Shown here: piece after piece, positions 7,327 to 15,292 of the stretch | How positions within the stretch are numbered: the first letter of the stretch is position 1 | Layout of the letters: every line of letters begins with the position of its first letter | Source: Nocardiopsis sp. CC223A | GTDB taxonomy: Bacteria > Actinomycetota > Actinomycetes > Streptosporangiales > Streptosporangiaceae | Assembly (NCBI RefSeq): GCF_030766825.1 | Contig: NZ_JASFDV010000054.1 | Span: forward strand, 1-48,824 | Reading direction: 5' to 3' | DNA length: 48,824 bases | Position numbers and translations under genes: made by a program | The notes under the pieces: generated by a model | The model's input: only the letters and a program-made list of their open reading frames with translations | Database searches by the model: none | What the model was told of the DNA's origin: nothing

Positions 7327-8751
7327 ATGACACACGACGTGGTCGCTCTGCTCGACAGGGCCCCCACCCTGCGCGGTATGACACAAGCCCTGGTCCACGC
7401 AGGCCCAGAGCTACGGGTACGCGCGGTCGCGGACGGGGCGCTCGTCCAGCTCCGGGACGATGCCGGCCGGATGATCGCCGCGGTCCAGGCCGCGCAGCGG
7501 CTCTCCTGCACCACCGAGATCGACCGGCTCCTGACTCCCGGCCTCGGCCGCGCCCTGGCCGAACGGCCCTACTGGGTGGAGGCCAGAGGCGCCCGCACCG
7601 GTGCCCAAGGGCCGGACACCCGAGCCATCGTGCGCAGGTTCGCCGATGCCCTGGTCGAGCAGTGCGGCGGCACCGTCTGGTCGCCCGACCCCGCCCCGGG
7701 GTGGGACGACCCCGTGTTGACCGGCGTCACCGACCACCCGACCGTCACCGTCACCACCCCCAAGGTGGCCGTGGCCGTCCAGGACCGCCCTGTGGTGGCC
7801 ATGGACCCCTGGATGGTCGACGCCCTGCACACGCACGCCCACGCCCGGCTCGCCTTGCAGCTGGTCACCCCCTCCGCCTCGCGGTTGACCCACATCCTGC
7901 GGTCGGCCCTGACCGGGCCCTTCACCCGTTGGGTGGTGCGCACTCCGCGGGGCGACTACCGGGACGGATTCTCCGGAGCACCGTTGACCTGGCATGAGGA
8001 ACTGGGCTTCGTGCGCGCGGAGAGACCACCGGACGACGAGCAGGCCACCGAGCGGGAGAGCAACGTGGACACGCGGTCCCTCCTGCTGGTGGATCTGAGC
8101 GTGATCCACCCCCCGGAACGGGACCTGCGGTTGGGCACCTGCGTGGAGACCCTGACCCTGGGCCTGACCGGTTCCCTTCCCGCCCTGTGGGGCACCAGCG
8201 AGCCCGCGCCCCTGGTATGGAGCCCTGACGACCTCACCGGCCTGGCCCGTCGCAGAGCCCCCAAAGCGACCTGGACGGTCTTCAACGGCCCCACCGACCA
8301 CGACGATGACTCCCCGGTGTTCACCGGCACCCTGCGCGTCACCCGTGTGCCCGAAGGGGTCCGCGAGGACGTCACCCTGGCCATCGGCGGTCCCGCGGAC
8401 ACCACTTTCGCCCCGGACACCCTCACTCCTCTGGTCAAGGAACTCACCGGAGAAGACGGTTTCCACCGCATCGCCGTGCACCGTACCCGGGGCAGGGCGG
8501 ACTTGGCCTACGCTCCGGATCCCCCCATGCCGGTCATCCCGATCGGGTTGGGGATCGGCCCCGCCGCAACGACCGGTCTGGGCGTGGATCACGCCCAGGC
8601 GGCCCCGGTGAGGGGCGTACCCTTCGGACCGCCGATGACCCCTTGCATCTGGTACGCCATCGGCGACGGAACCGATCCAGCCGATCTGGAACTCCACCGG
8701 AGTCTGCTCGCCCACCTGCGCCCCGGAAGCACCAAGCCCACAGACCAGTAG
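7327..8751 (+). CDS. DUF6177-like protein of type VII/toxin loci, 474 residues
   Basis: The ATG at 7327 has GAGG six bases upstream. The protein is soluble, with no signal or membrane segments, and returns to GC-rich host-like codon use. It opens MTHDVVALLDRAPTLRGM; other landmarks are PYWVEARGAR, PKVAVAVQDRPVVAMDPWMV, TRWVVRTPRGDYRDGF and a C-terminal GVPFGPPMTPCIWYAIGDG. Length and layout fit the DUF6177 family, which in actinomycetes occurs beside DUF6507-type and type VII-associated genes; its biochemical role is unknown to me. It is probably in the toxin transcription unit, about 100 bases after immunity 2, and is followed by a terminator-like hairpin. Confidence 0.65.
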   Translation: MTHDVVALLDRAPTLRGMTQALVHAGPELRVRAVADGALVQLRDDAGRMIAAVQAAQRLSCTTEIDRLLTPGLGRALAERPYWVEARGARTGAQGPDTRAIVRRFADALVEQCGGTVWSPDPAPGWDDPVLTGVTDHPTVTVTTPKVAVAVQDRPVVAMDPWMVDALHTHAHARLALQLVTPSASRLTHILRSALTGPFTRWVVRTPRGDYRDGFSGAPLTWHEELGFVRAERPPDDEQATERESNVDTRSLLLVDLSVIHPPERDLRLGTCVETLTLGLTGSLPALWGTSEPAPLVWSPDDLTGLARRRAPKATWTVFNGPTDHDDDSPVFTGTLRVTRVPEGVREDVTLAIGGPADTTFAPDTLTPLVKELTGEDGFHRIAVHRTRGRADLAYAPDPPMPVIPIGLGIGPAATTGLGVDHAQAAPVRGVPFGPPMTPCIWYAIGDGTDPADLELHRSLLAHLRPGSTKPTDQ

Positions 8752-8837
8752 GAGAGGAATAGCGGAGGCACATACGGCCGCTCCTCACACAGGAAACCGC
8801 CACCAAGCCGTGCTCGCACAACGGAACGTCCGATGTA

Positions 8838-8866
8838 AGAAAGCCCCTGATTCCAGGGGACCTTTG
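8838..8866 (+). terminator. Terminator-like hairpin after the toxin operon
   Basis: CCCCTG (8844-8849) pairs with CAGGGG (8854-8859), extended by an AAAG/CTTT pairing and followed by CTTTG. It sits about 90 bases after the DUF6177-like stop and just before the insertion sequence. Confidence 0.5.
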
Positions 8867-8933
8867 ATCCGGTGGGCGACCACCTCCACCCCAGGGCTGT
8901 TTCATTCTCGGTGAGCGGTGACGTTCCTGCTGG

Positions 8934-10069
8934 TCAGCGAAGACCGATCACGTCCAGCGGGCGAGAGAACGCCTCATACGACACCCACCGGATCGCGTCG
9001 GGCACCGTGTCCTGACCCAACCGGCCCAGGAACACCAAAGCGAGGGCGCGTAGCGCGACCAGGTTGTCGGGGCCGTGCCCGCAGCGGACCGTGCAGGCGT
9101 CCTCGCCCAACGACACGTCCTTGACGTGGTGCCAGGCCTCGATGCCCCCATGCCCGCGCACCAGAGCACCGCCCCGGGCCGCGTCCGCTTGCCCGACCTC
9201 CAGCGAGGTCACCGCATACGCGCAGGTCCACGACACGTCCCCGGTGCGTAGGTCCTTCACGTGGCGGCGCACCCGCACGGCCTGGACCGCATGCGGAAAG
9301 GTGGTCCTGCCCGCGAGGTCGATGGCCTTGACGGTACGGGTCTCGGCCCGCCCGTGGCCGCGGTCCCGGGCGGTGCCCAGTGTGGGGGCCTGAGCCCAGG
9401 GCAGGGCCTTGACCTGGTCGAACAGCGTCCTCTGGTTGCGTTTGACGGTCAGAACGTAGTCGGCGTGCAACTCCTCGACCAGGTGGGTGGCGGTGTCGGC
9501 CTGGGTGTGCAGGGCATCGGCGGTGACCACGACGCCGGCCAGGTCCACACCGTCCAGCAACACGGCCAGGGCGTCGATCTCGCTGGTGCCCGCCGGCACC
9601 CGCACCTGCGCGACCAGACGCCGGTCCGGGGTCAGGGCGGCGAGCAGGTGCACCGCCGCCTCGACGGCCGTGGCCGATCCGCGCAACGTTTTGCCGTCCA
9701 CCGCCACCACCTCAAGGACATCGGGCCGGGTCAGGGCGGCCAGGGCCTCGGGGTCCAGGGCGAGCAGGACCCGGCGGGGGCGAGCAGGACCCGGCGGATG
9801 GTCGCCGGAGACGGAGCAGAGCGCACCCCCAAGGCCGGACAGGAGATCCGACAGCCCAACCGGATGAGGGTGTGCCGGGGTGCGCTGTCGGTCCATCGGC
9901 CGATCGCCCGCAGGTGGCGGGCCCCGGCCAGCATCGCGCACAAGGCGCACAGCACGACGCTGGCCAGGCTGTGGCGGCGGCCTCTCGGTGAGCGGGGATC
10001 GGCCAGACGGGCGAGCTTGCCGAGAAGGTCAACAGGAGCAACGGCGGGCGTGGCAGACTCGGAGTGCAA
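8934..10069 (-). pseudogene. ISAs1-family transposase, disrupted by a 20-bp duplication
   Basis: From ATG at 10069 the frame gives the usual N-terminus (LADPRSPRGRRHSLASVVL, then ARHLRAIGRWT) up to SPATIRRVLLA, where it shifts. The remainder, EALAALTRPDVLEVVAVDGKT and onward to 8934, carries the DDE domain: VAVDGKTLRGS with the first Asp, VVTADALHTQ with the second, and the C-terminal NLVALRALAL. A perfect 20-bp tandem duplication at 9758-9797 causes the shift; removing one copy restores 371 residues, normal for the family. The change looks recent because all the rest is intact. Confidence 0.85.
9758..9797. repeat. 20-bp tandem duplication inside the transposase
   Basis: GGGCGAGCAGGACCCGGCGG is present twice without a mismatch, at 9758-9777 and 9778-9797. 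Twenty is not a multiple of three, so it alone accounts for the frameshift. Confidence 0.95.
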
Positions 10070-10221
10070 CGGAGTCCCTTGGAAGTCAGAGATGTGGAAG
10101 TCCCTGATCTTCTAGCGGGCTCCGTTGCTCGTTGGTGGGGCTTCGACCGGATCGCTACAGGGCTTTGATCAGCACCGATGGCTCACGATCCCGACTTTGA
10201 AACAGCCCTGCCTCCACCCCA

Positions 10222-10305
10222 CGGCGAAACCCCAGGCCGGACGGGGTGAACCCGCCGCACGGCCCGGGGCCCGGGGTGTTCAATCGCTCCTGGTGTGCTC
10301 CCCTG
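10222..10305. other. Attachment-site-like relic (second of three)
   Basis: GCGAAACCCCAG at 10224-10235 followed by GGGGT, then GCTCCTGGTGTGCTCCCC at 10286-10303, resembles the right arm of the site at 2295-2385, where the last block reads GCTCCATGTGTGCTCCCC. Sixteen of these 18 bases agree and the repeat spacing is the same. The tRNA-like core is missing here; the insertion sequence occupies the place to its left. Similar sequence can arise by chance in GC-rich DNA, so this is moderate evidence. Confidence 0.35.
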
Positions 10306-10310
10306 TCCCG

Positions 10311-10405
10311 CTACCCGGCCGACACCGGTTCCCCGCGCAGCAGCGCGGCGGTCGCCTCCGCGGCGGCCTTGGCCACGTCGGGGAACACCGATTGGTAGAC
10401 GGTAT
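10311..10405 (-). pseudogene. C-terminal remnant of a sugar ABC substrate-binding protein
   Basis: The minus strand reads HTVYQSVFPDVAKAAAEATA then ALLRGEPVSAG and a TAG stop at 10313-10311. TVYQ followed by an Ala-rich helix is the usual C-terminus of xylose/multiple-sugar binding proteins of the XylF/ChvE type. Nothing upstream on the minus strand continues the protein, so only about 31 codons survive. It is not a piece of ytfQ downstream, whose C-terminus is different. It suggests a second, now lost, sugar importer at this spot. Confidence 0.55.
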
Positions 10406-10509
10406 GTAGTGAGGGTTCGCGAGAGGGCCGGGACCCCGCTCACACGTTGCCGTGGGTTGCCGACCAGGCAGAACCTGGACGGTAGTGCCTACATGTGGGG
10501 GAGGTCCCG

Positions 10510-10830
10510 GTGTCCACCGAGCCTACGACCGTCGGGCTGGACGTGCACGCCCGCGCCGAACTGATGCGCGCCCGGCACCGCCTGTCCGAGCTCCTGCTGC
10601 GCCAGGGCCTGCTCTGGGAAGGCGAGAACACCTGGACCCGGGCCCACCACGACCGGATCGGCCGTCGGCGCTTCACATAACCGGCCCCGCAGGCGGCCGT
10701 CAGCCGCGCACGAACAGGTCCCGCTCACCCGGGACCGCCGGAACCGGCTGGACGCGGCCGTCATCACCGCGGCCGCGGAACCGGAGCGGGAGGCGGTGGT
10801 GGCCCGGCTGCGCCGGGGTCACCGGGTGAG
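10510..10830 (+). pseudogene. IS110-family transposase relic, internally deleted
   Basis: From GTG at 10510 the frame reads VSTEPTTVGLDVHAR, the N-terminus of IS110/IS116/IS902 transposases with the first acidic residue of the DEDD site, then jumps straight to ELMRARHRLSELLLRQGLLW, which lies far downstream in intact members. That implies an internal deletion of roughly 120 codons. A TAA follows at 10678-10680. In the +1 frame further family-like sequence appears (RDRRNRLDAAVITAAAEPER, to about 10830). The gene is dead. No element ends were found. Confidence 0.7.
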
Positions 10831-11274
10831 GAACGATCCCCGAAGCACCTATCGAGCGGCCGGTTCGTTTGCGGCCGCGCCCGTCCACCGGACCGTGGTC
10901 CCGTTGCCGACGAACGGTCCGTCCTGCGGTATCCGAACCCGCGCGTACCGGTCCGGCCACGCGTCGTGCCCGACACGCGAACCGGGTCGCGCTCTTCCGC
11001 CGGCTCCCCTGCCGGACCGGCGGGGCCTTCTCGTCACGCCCCGACCGGTGGTCGAGGTCGTTCGTCCCCCGCCGGGGCCCGGGGCGCTCCGCCTTGGCTT
11101 CCGGCTCGGCGTGACGGGGGTGGCGGCCATCGAACAAGGCCGGGGAGGGCCCCGGCGGACATCAGCGGCGCCGGGCCACCGCCCATCTCCGCTGTTCGGG
11201 ACCGCTCTCGTGACCGGCACCCCCTACGTATCAGGTGATCGGCCCCCGGACACCCGCCCAGCTCCGGAAACATC
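10831..11274. other. Intergenic region without a recognisable gene
   Basis: About 440 bases between the IS110 relic and the operator region of the sugar importer. Frames are open on both strands but the conceptual proteins are Arg/Pro/Gly-rich with no recognisable motif. This may be decayed sequence of the IS110 element or of a lost regulator or transport gene. Confidence 0.5.
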
Positions 11275-11288
11275 GTTGGCGCTAACAT
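11275..11288. promoter_or_regulatory. LacI/GalR-type operator, distal copy
   Basis: GTTGGCGCTAACAT is an imperfect palindrome centred on GCGC, the form recognised by LacI/GalR-family repressors. Its centre is 80 bp upstream of the second copy, compatible with looping between two bound dimers. Confidence 0.6.
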
Positions 11289-11340
11289 GGGCCACGCTTC
11301 GTACTCGGGCAATGACGTCGAATTGTGCTTGGCAGAGGGG

Positions 11341-11372
11341 TTGACGAGCAAAATGTTAGCGCTCACTATATT
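11341..11372 (+). promoter_or_regulatory. ytfQ promoter with embedded LacI-type operator
   Basis: TTGACG (11341-11346) is a good -35 box and ACTATA or TATATT (11365-11372) a plausible -10 box. The operator ATGTTAGCGCTCACT (11353-11367) occupies the spacer, so a bound repressor would block RNA polymerase directly. The start codon of ytfQ lies about 65 bases downstream. No lacI-type gene is in the window, so the repressor must be encoded elsewhere or has been lost. Confidence 0.65.
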
Positions 11373-11438
11373 GGCCATGTGACCCCAATCACCACCCCAC
11401 CCTCAGCGGGTCACGGCCGATACGAAGGGCACCCCCCA

Positions 11439-12395
11439 ATGAAGAGGTTCACCACGGTCACGGCGGCGCTCGTTCTCGTGACGGCGACCGCCTGCGGCTC
11501 GGGCGGCTCGGGCGAGACGGACGACGGAACGATCACCATGGGCTTCGCCCAGGTCGGGGCCGAGAGCGGCTGGCGGACCGCCAACACCGAGTCCATCCGA
11601 CAGGCCGCCGAGGACGCGGGCATCGACCTGCAGTTCTCCGACGCCCAGCAGAAGCAGGAGAACCAGATCAGGGCCATCCGGTCCTACATCCAACAGGACG
11701 TCGACGTCATCGCCTTCAGTCCGGTCGTCGAGACGGGTTGGGACGCGGTCCTCCTGGAGGCCCAGCGCGCCGACATCCCCGTCATCCTCACCGACCGGGC
11801 CATCGACTCCGACGACACCTCCCTCTACGAGACCTTCCTCGGCTCCGACTTCGTCGAGGAGGGCCGCAAGGCCGGGCAGTGGCTGGTCGAGAACGCCGAG
11901 GGCGAGACGAACGTGGTGGAGCTACAGGGCACCACCGGCGCCGCGCCCGCCATCGACCGCAAGGAGGGCTTCGAGGAGGTCATCGCCGGCAACCCCGACA
12001 TCGAGATCATCGCCACCCAGACCGGCGACTTCACCCGGGCGGGCGGCAAGGAGGTCATGGAGGCCTTCCTGCGCTCGCACGACGACATCGACGTCGTCTA
12101 CGCGCACAACGACGACATGGGTCTGGGCGCCATCGAGGCGATCCGCGCCGCCGGAATGGAGCCGGGCGAGGACATCCGGATCATCACGGTGGACGCCGTC
12201 GAGGCGGGCATGCAGGCCCTGGCCGCGGGCGAGATCAACTTCATCGTCGAGTGCAACCCCCTGCTGGGCGAGCAGTTGATGGAGCTCGCCGAAAAGGTCG
12301 TGGCGGGCGAGGAGGTCCCCGAACGCGTGGTGGTGGAGGAGACCACCTTCACGCAGGAGGAGGCCGAGGCCGCCCTCCCGGACCGCCGGTACTAG
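11439..12395 (+). CDS. ytfQ: Sugar ABC transporter substrate-binding lipoprotein, galactofuranose (YtfQ) type
   Basis: The ATG at 11439 follows AAGGG and gives 318 residues with a lipoprotein signal peptide (MKRFTTVTAALVLVTATAC, Cys19), so the protein is anchored outside the membrane. The mature part is a type I periplasmic-binding fold: TITMGFAQVGAESGWRTANT, IDLQFSDAQQKQENQIRAIR, IAFSPVVETGWDAVL, DRAI and YAHNDDMGLGAIEAIR are hallmarks of YtfQ and its galactofuranose-binding relatives. It feeds ytfR-ytfT-yjfF downstream. It is the first gene of the operon and is separated from ytfR by a MITE-like element and a strong hairpin, which would favour excess binding protein over the membrane parts. 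The exact sugar is inferred from the family. Confidence 0.85.
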   Translation: MKRFTTVTAALVLVTATACGSGGSGETDDGTITMGFAQVGAESGWRTANTESIRQAAEDAGIDLQFSDAQQKQENQIRAIRSYIQQDVDVIAFSPVVETGWDAVLLEAQRADIPVILTDRAIDSDDTSLYETFLGSDFVEEGRKAGQWLVENAEGETNVVELQGTTGAAPAIDRKEGFEEVIAGNPDIEIIATQTGDFTRAGGKEVMEAFLRSHDDIDVVYAHNDDMGLGAIEAIRAAGMEPGEDIRIITVDAVEAGMQALAAGEINFIVECNPLLGEQLMELAEKVVAGEEVPERVVVEETTFTQEEAEAALPDRRY

Positions 12396-12618
12396 GGCGT
12401 GTTCGGCGGATGCCTTCGAGCGGCTCGACGCTCGCGCCGGGTGCCGGGAACGGCCGCGGGGCGATCCCCCGCAGGACGACGAGCGCGGGTCGGCCGCCCG
12501 AGCTAAGGCGGCGCCGCGCGAGGCGGCCCCACGGCCCCGTGGCGGTACCGCGCCGAAGGAGTCCGTTGAGGGTGGTGGCGGGCGACGGGCGGGCCCGGAA
12601 TGTTCCGCCGAACACCCC
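12395..12618. mobile_element. MITE-like element between ytfQ and ytfR
   Basis: GTGTTCGGCGGA at 12399-12410 and TCCGCCGAACAC at 12604-12615 form a perfect 12-bp inverted repeat, continued by G-runs outside (GGGC left, CCCC right). The enclosed 220 bases code for nothing recognisable. The left end touches the TAG stop of ytfQ. This is the build of a non-autonomous insertion or a mobile intergenic repeat. No target duplication is evident and the parent element is unknown. Confidence 0.5.
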
Positions 12619-12682
12619 CAGCCCTGTTCTCTTCGGGCCTCCGCTGCGCTTCGGCCCCAGCGGTACAGGTCTGCGTTCCAGC

Positions 12683-12712
12683 CCCGGCGCCCCCGTCAGA
12701 GGGGGCGCCGGG
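12683..12712 (+). terminator. Strong hairpin in the ytfQ-ytfR gap
   Basis: CCCGGCGCCCCC (12683-12694) and GGGGGCGCCGGG (12701-12712) pair perfectly over 12 bp with a six-base loop and no T-run. It lies 28 bases before ytfR and could act as an attenuator or protect the 3' end of the ytfQ transcript. Confidence 0.6.
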
Positions 12713-12740
12713 ACCGTCCACGACGACGAAAGCCCTGGCC

Positions 12741-14288
12741 ATGACCGATTCATCAGCGCAGTCGACCGACCCGGTGGTCGACATGCGCGGTATCACCGTC
12801 GACTTCCCCGGGGTACGCGCCCTGTCCGGCGTCGACTTCCGGCTGCTCCCGGGCGAGGTGCACGCCCTGATGGGCGAGAACGGAGCGGGCAAGTCCACCC
12901 TGATCAAGGCCCTGACGGGAGTGCACCGCCCGACCTGGGGCGAGATCCTGCTGCACGGTGAGCCGGTGGAGTTCGCCGTCCCCGCTCAGGCCCAGAACGC
13001 CGGGATCAGCACCGTCTACCAGGAGGTCAACCTCTGCCCCAACCTGTCGGTGGCGGAGAACATCCTGCTGGGCCGCGAACCGCGCCGCCTGGGCGCCATC
13101 GACGGCCGGGCCTGCCGGGCCCGGGCCGCGGGCCTGTTGGAGCGCATCGGCCTGTCCATCGACCCGGGCTCCGCCCTGGACAGCCACCCCATCGCCGTGC
13201 AGCAGCTGGTGGCCATCGCCCGGGCCCTGGCCGTGGACGCGCGCGTCCTGGTCCTGGACGAGCCGACCTCCAGCCTCGACACCGACGAGGTCGCCGAGCT
13301 CTTCCGGATCATGCGCGTACTGCGCGAGGAGGGGGTGGCGATCCTGTTCGTCTCCCACTTCCTGGAACAGGTCTACGAGATCGCCGACCGGATGACCGTG
13401 CTGCGCAACGGCTCCCTGGTCGGCGAGTACCTGCCGGAGCGCACCGACCGCCTGGAGCTGGTCTCGCTGATGCTCGGCCGCGAACTGGGCACCCTGGAGG
13501 ACGTCGAGCGCCGCTCCGAGGAGCGCAAGCCGGGTACCGCGCCGGTCCTGACCGCGTCCGGGCTCGGCCGGGCGGGCGCGATCGCCCCGTTCGACCTGGA
13601 GATCCACGCAGGCGAGGTGGTGGGTCTGGCGGGTCTGCTGGGCTCCGGGCGCACCGAGATGGCCCGGCTGCTGTTCGGCGCGGACCGCGCGGACACCGGG
13701 ACGCTCAGCACCGACGGCCGGGCCGTGCGCCCCCGCGGCCCGCGGTCGATGATCGCCCGGGGTGTGGCCCTGTGCTCGGAGGACCGCAAGGCGGAGGGGC
13801 TCATCGCGGACCTGACCGTGCGCGACAACCTCGTCCTGGCGCTTCAGGCCGCACGCGGATGGATGCGCCCGGTGCCCCGGCGCATGGCCGACGCGCTGGT
13901 GGACGAGTACATCGAGATGCTCGACATCCGCCCCGCCGATCCGGGCGCCGTCATGAGCACCCTCTCCGGCGGCAACCAGCAGAAGGTCCTGCTGGCACGG
14001 TGGCTGGTCACCCGGCCCCGGCTGCTCATCCTCGACGAGCCCACGCGCGGCATCGACGTCGGCGCCAAGGCCCAGATCCAGAAGGTGGTGGCCGATCTGG
14101 CCGCGGACGGCATGGCGGTGCTGTTCATCAGCGCCGAACTGGAGGAGGTGGTCCGTGTGTCCGACCGGGTGGTGGTCCTGCGCGACCGGCGCAAGACGGC
14201 CGAACTCGACGGCGACGGGATCACCGTGGACGACGTGATGTCGGCCATCGCCGCGCACGACGAGCAGGGGACGGCGGTGGCCTCGTGA
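12741..14288 (+). CDS. ytfR: Sugar ABC transporter ATPase, two NBDs (YtfR type)
   Basis: The protein of 515 residues has two fused nucleotide-binding domains and powers sugar import on the cytoplasmic face. Domain 1 has Walker A GENGAGKST (45-53) and Walker B VLVLDEPTSSLD; in place of LSGGQ it has IAVQQLVAIARALA, typical of YtfR-like proteins. Domain 2 has the degenerate Walker A GLLGSGRTE seen throughout the RbsA/XylG class, a normal LSGGNQQK signature and LLILDEPTRGIDVGAK. The ATG at 12741 is the first start that keeps family length. The stop overlaps the GTG of ytfT by three bases, showing translational coupling. Confidence 0.9.
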   Translation: MTDSSAQSTDPVVDMRGITVDFPGVRALSGVDFRLLPGEVHALMGENGAGKSTLIKALTGVHRPTWGEILLHGEPVEFAVPAQAQNAGISTVYQEVNLCPNLSVAENILLGREPRRLGAIDGRACRARAAGLLERIGLSIDPGSALDSHPIAVQQLVAIARALAVDARVLVLDEPTSSLDTDEVAELFRIMRVLREEGVAILFVSHFLEQVYEIADRMTVLRNGSLVGEYLPERTDRLELVSLMLGRELGTLEDVERRSEERKPGTAPVLTASGLGRAGAIAPFDLEIHAGEVVGLAGLLGSGRTEMARLLFGADRADTGTLSTDGRAVRPRGPRSMIARGVALCSEDRKAEGLIADLTVRDNLVLALQAARGWMRPVPRRMADALVDEYIEMLDIRPADPGAVMSTLSGGNQQKVLLARWLVTRPRLLILDEPTRGIDVGAKAQIQKVVADLAADGMAVLFISAELEEVVRVSDRVVVLRDRRKTAELDGDGITVDDVMSAIAAHDEQGTAVAS

Positions 14289-15292
14289 TCCGACACCGGC
14301 TCTTCTGGCCGATCGTCGCGCTGGTCGCGCTGCTCGCGCTCAACACCGCGGTCAACCCCTCGTTCCTGGAGATCAGGTTCCAGGACGGGCACCTCTACGG
14401 CAGTGTCGTCGACATCCTGCGCAACGGAGCGCCGACCCTGCTCATCGCCGTGGGCATGACCCTGGTGATCGCCACCCGCGGCATCGACCTGTCGGTGGGC
14501 GCGATCGCGGCGATCGCCGGAGCCATCGCCTGCACCTGGATCGTCTCGGGCGGTGGTGCGCTCACCGGCATGCTGCTGGCGCTGTGCGTGTGCGTCCTGC
14601 TCGGCCTGTGGAACGGCTTCCTCGTCTCGGTCCTGGGGATCCAGCCCATCATCGCGACCCTGGTGCTGATGACCGCCGGGCGCGGCGGCGCGATGCTCAT
14701 CACCGAGGGCCAGATCATCACCGTGGACGACCCGCTCTACAGCAGGATCGGTGCGGGCTTCCTGGTCCTGCCGATCGCGATCCTGATCAGCCTGGGCGTG
14801 CTGCTGGCCGTGGCCGCGCTGACCCGCGGCACCGCCCTGGGCATGCTCGTGGAGTCGGTCGGGACCAACCCGAGGGCCAGCCGGCTGGCGGGGGTGCGCT
14901 CGCGCACCATCGTCTGGACGGTGTACGTGTTCTCCGGGCTGTGCGCCGGCCTGGCCGGGCTGATGATCAGCTCGAACGTCAACGCGGCCGACGCCAACAG
15001 CGCGGGCCTGTGGATCGAGATGGACGCGATCCTGGCCGTGGTCATCGGCGGCACCCTGCTGGCCGGCGGGCGGTACTCGCTCTCCGGCACCCTGGTGGGC
15101 GCCCTGGTGATCCAGTCGCTGACGACCACCGTCTACAGCATCGGCGTCCCGCCCAACGCCATCCTGGTGTTCAAGGCGGTCGTGGTGATCGCCGTGTGCC
15201 TGTTGCAGTCCCCTCGCACGTCCGCGCTGTTGCGGCCCCGCCGTAGAGCCGGGACCACCGACCCCCGCACCCCGGAGGTGACCGCGGCATGA
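14285..15292 (+). CDS. ytfT: Sugar ABC transporter permease (YtfT type)
   Basis: A GTG at 14285 overlapping the ytfR stop (GTGA) starts a 335-residue integral membrane protein with about nine to ten hydrophobic segments. The conserved permease motif of the ribose/xylose branch is present: GMTLVIATRGIDLSVGAI around residues 57-76. Later landmarks are NGFLVSVLGIQPIIATL, IEMDAILAVVIGGTLLAGG and LVGALVIQSL, all typical of BPD_transp_2 permeases. It should pair with YjfF to form the heterodimeric channel. Last residues overlap the ATG of yjfF by four bases. Confidence 0.88.
   Translation: MIRHRLFWPIVALVALLALNTAVNPSFLEIRFQDGHLYGSVVDILRNGAPTLLIAVGMTLVIATRGIDLSVGAIAAIAGAIACTWIVSGGGALTGMLLALCVCVLLGLWNGFLVSVLGIQPIIATLVLMTAGRGGAMLITEGQIITVDDPLYSRIGAGFLVLPIAILISLGVLLAVAALTRGTALGMLVESVGTNPRASRLAGVRSRTIVWTVYVFSGLCAGLAGLMISSNVNAADANSAGLWIEMDAILAVVIGGTLLAGGRYSLSGTLVGALVIQSLTTTVYSIGVPPNAILVFKAVVVIAVCLLQSPRTSALLRPRRRAGTTDPRTPEVTAA

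Larger units (their letters stand above)
8892..10210 (-). mobile_element. ISAs1-family insertion sequence, complete ends
   Basis: The 1319-bp element is bounded by 13-bp perfect inverted repeats, CAGGGCTGTTTCA at 8892-8904 and TGAAACAGCCCTG at 10198-10210. CAGGG-type ends are characteristic of ISAs1. CCTCCACCC is found immediately outside both ends (8883-8891 and 10211-10219), a 9-bp target duplication of the size this family makes. It landed between the toxin operon terminator and an attachment-site-like relic. The single transposase gene is frameshifted, so the copy is probably immobile unless helped in trans. Confidence 0.9.

Noticed and set aside
10183..10443. An 86-codon minus-strand frame over the sugar-binding remnant
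   Set aside because: The meaningful peptide (TVYQSVFPDVAKAA) is in a different frame and ends at the TAG at 10313-10311.
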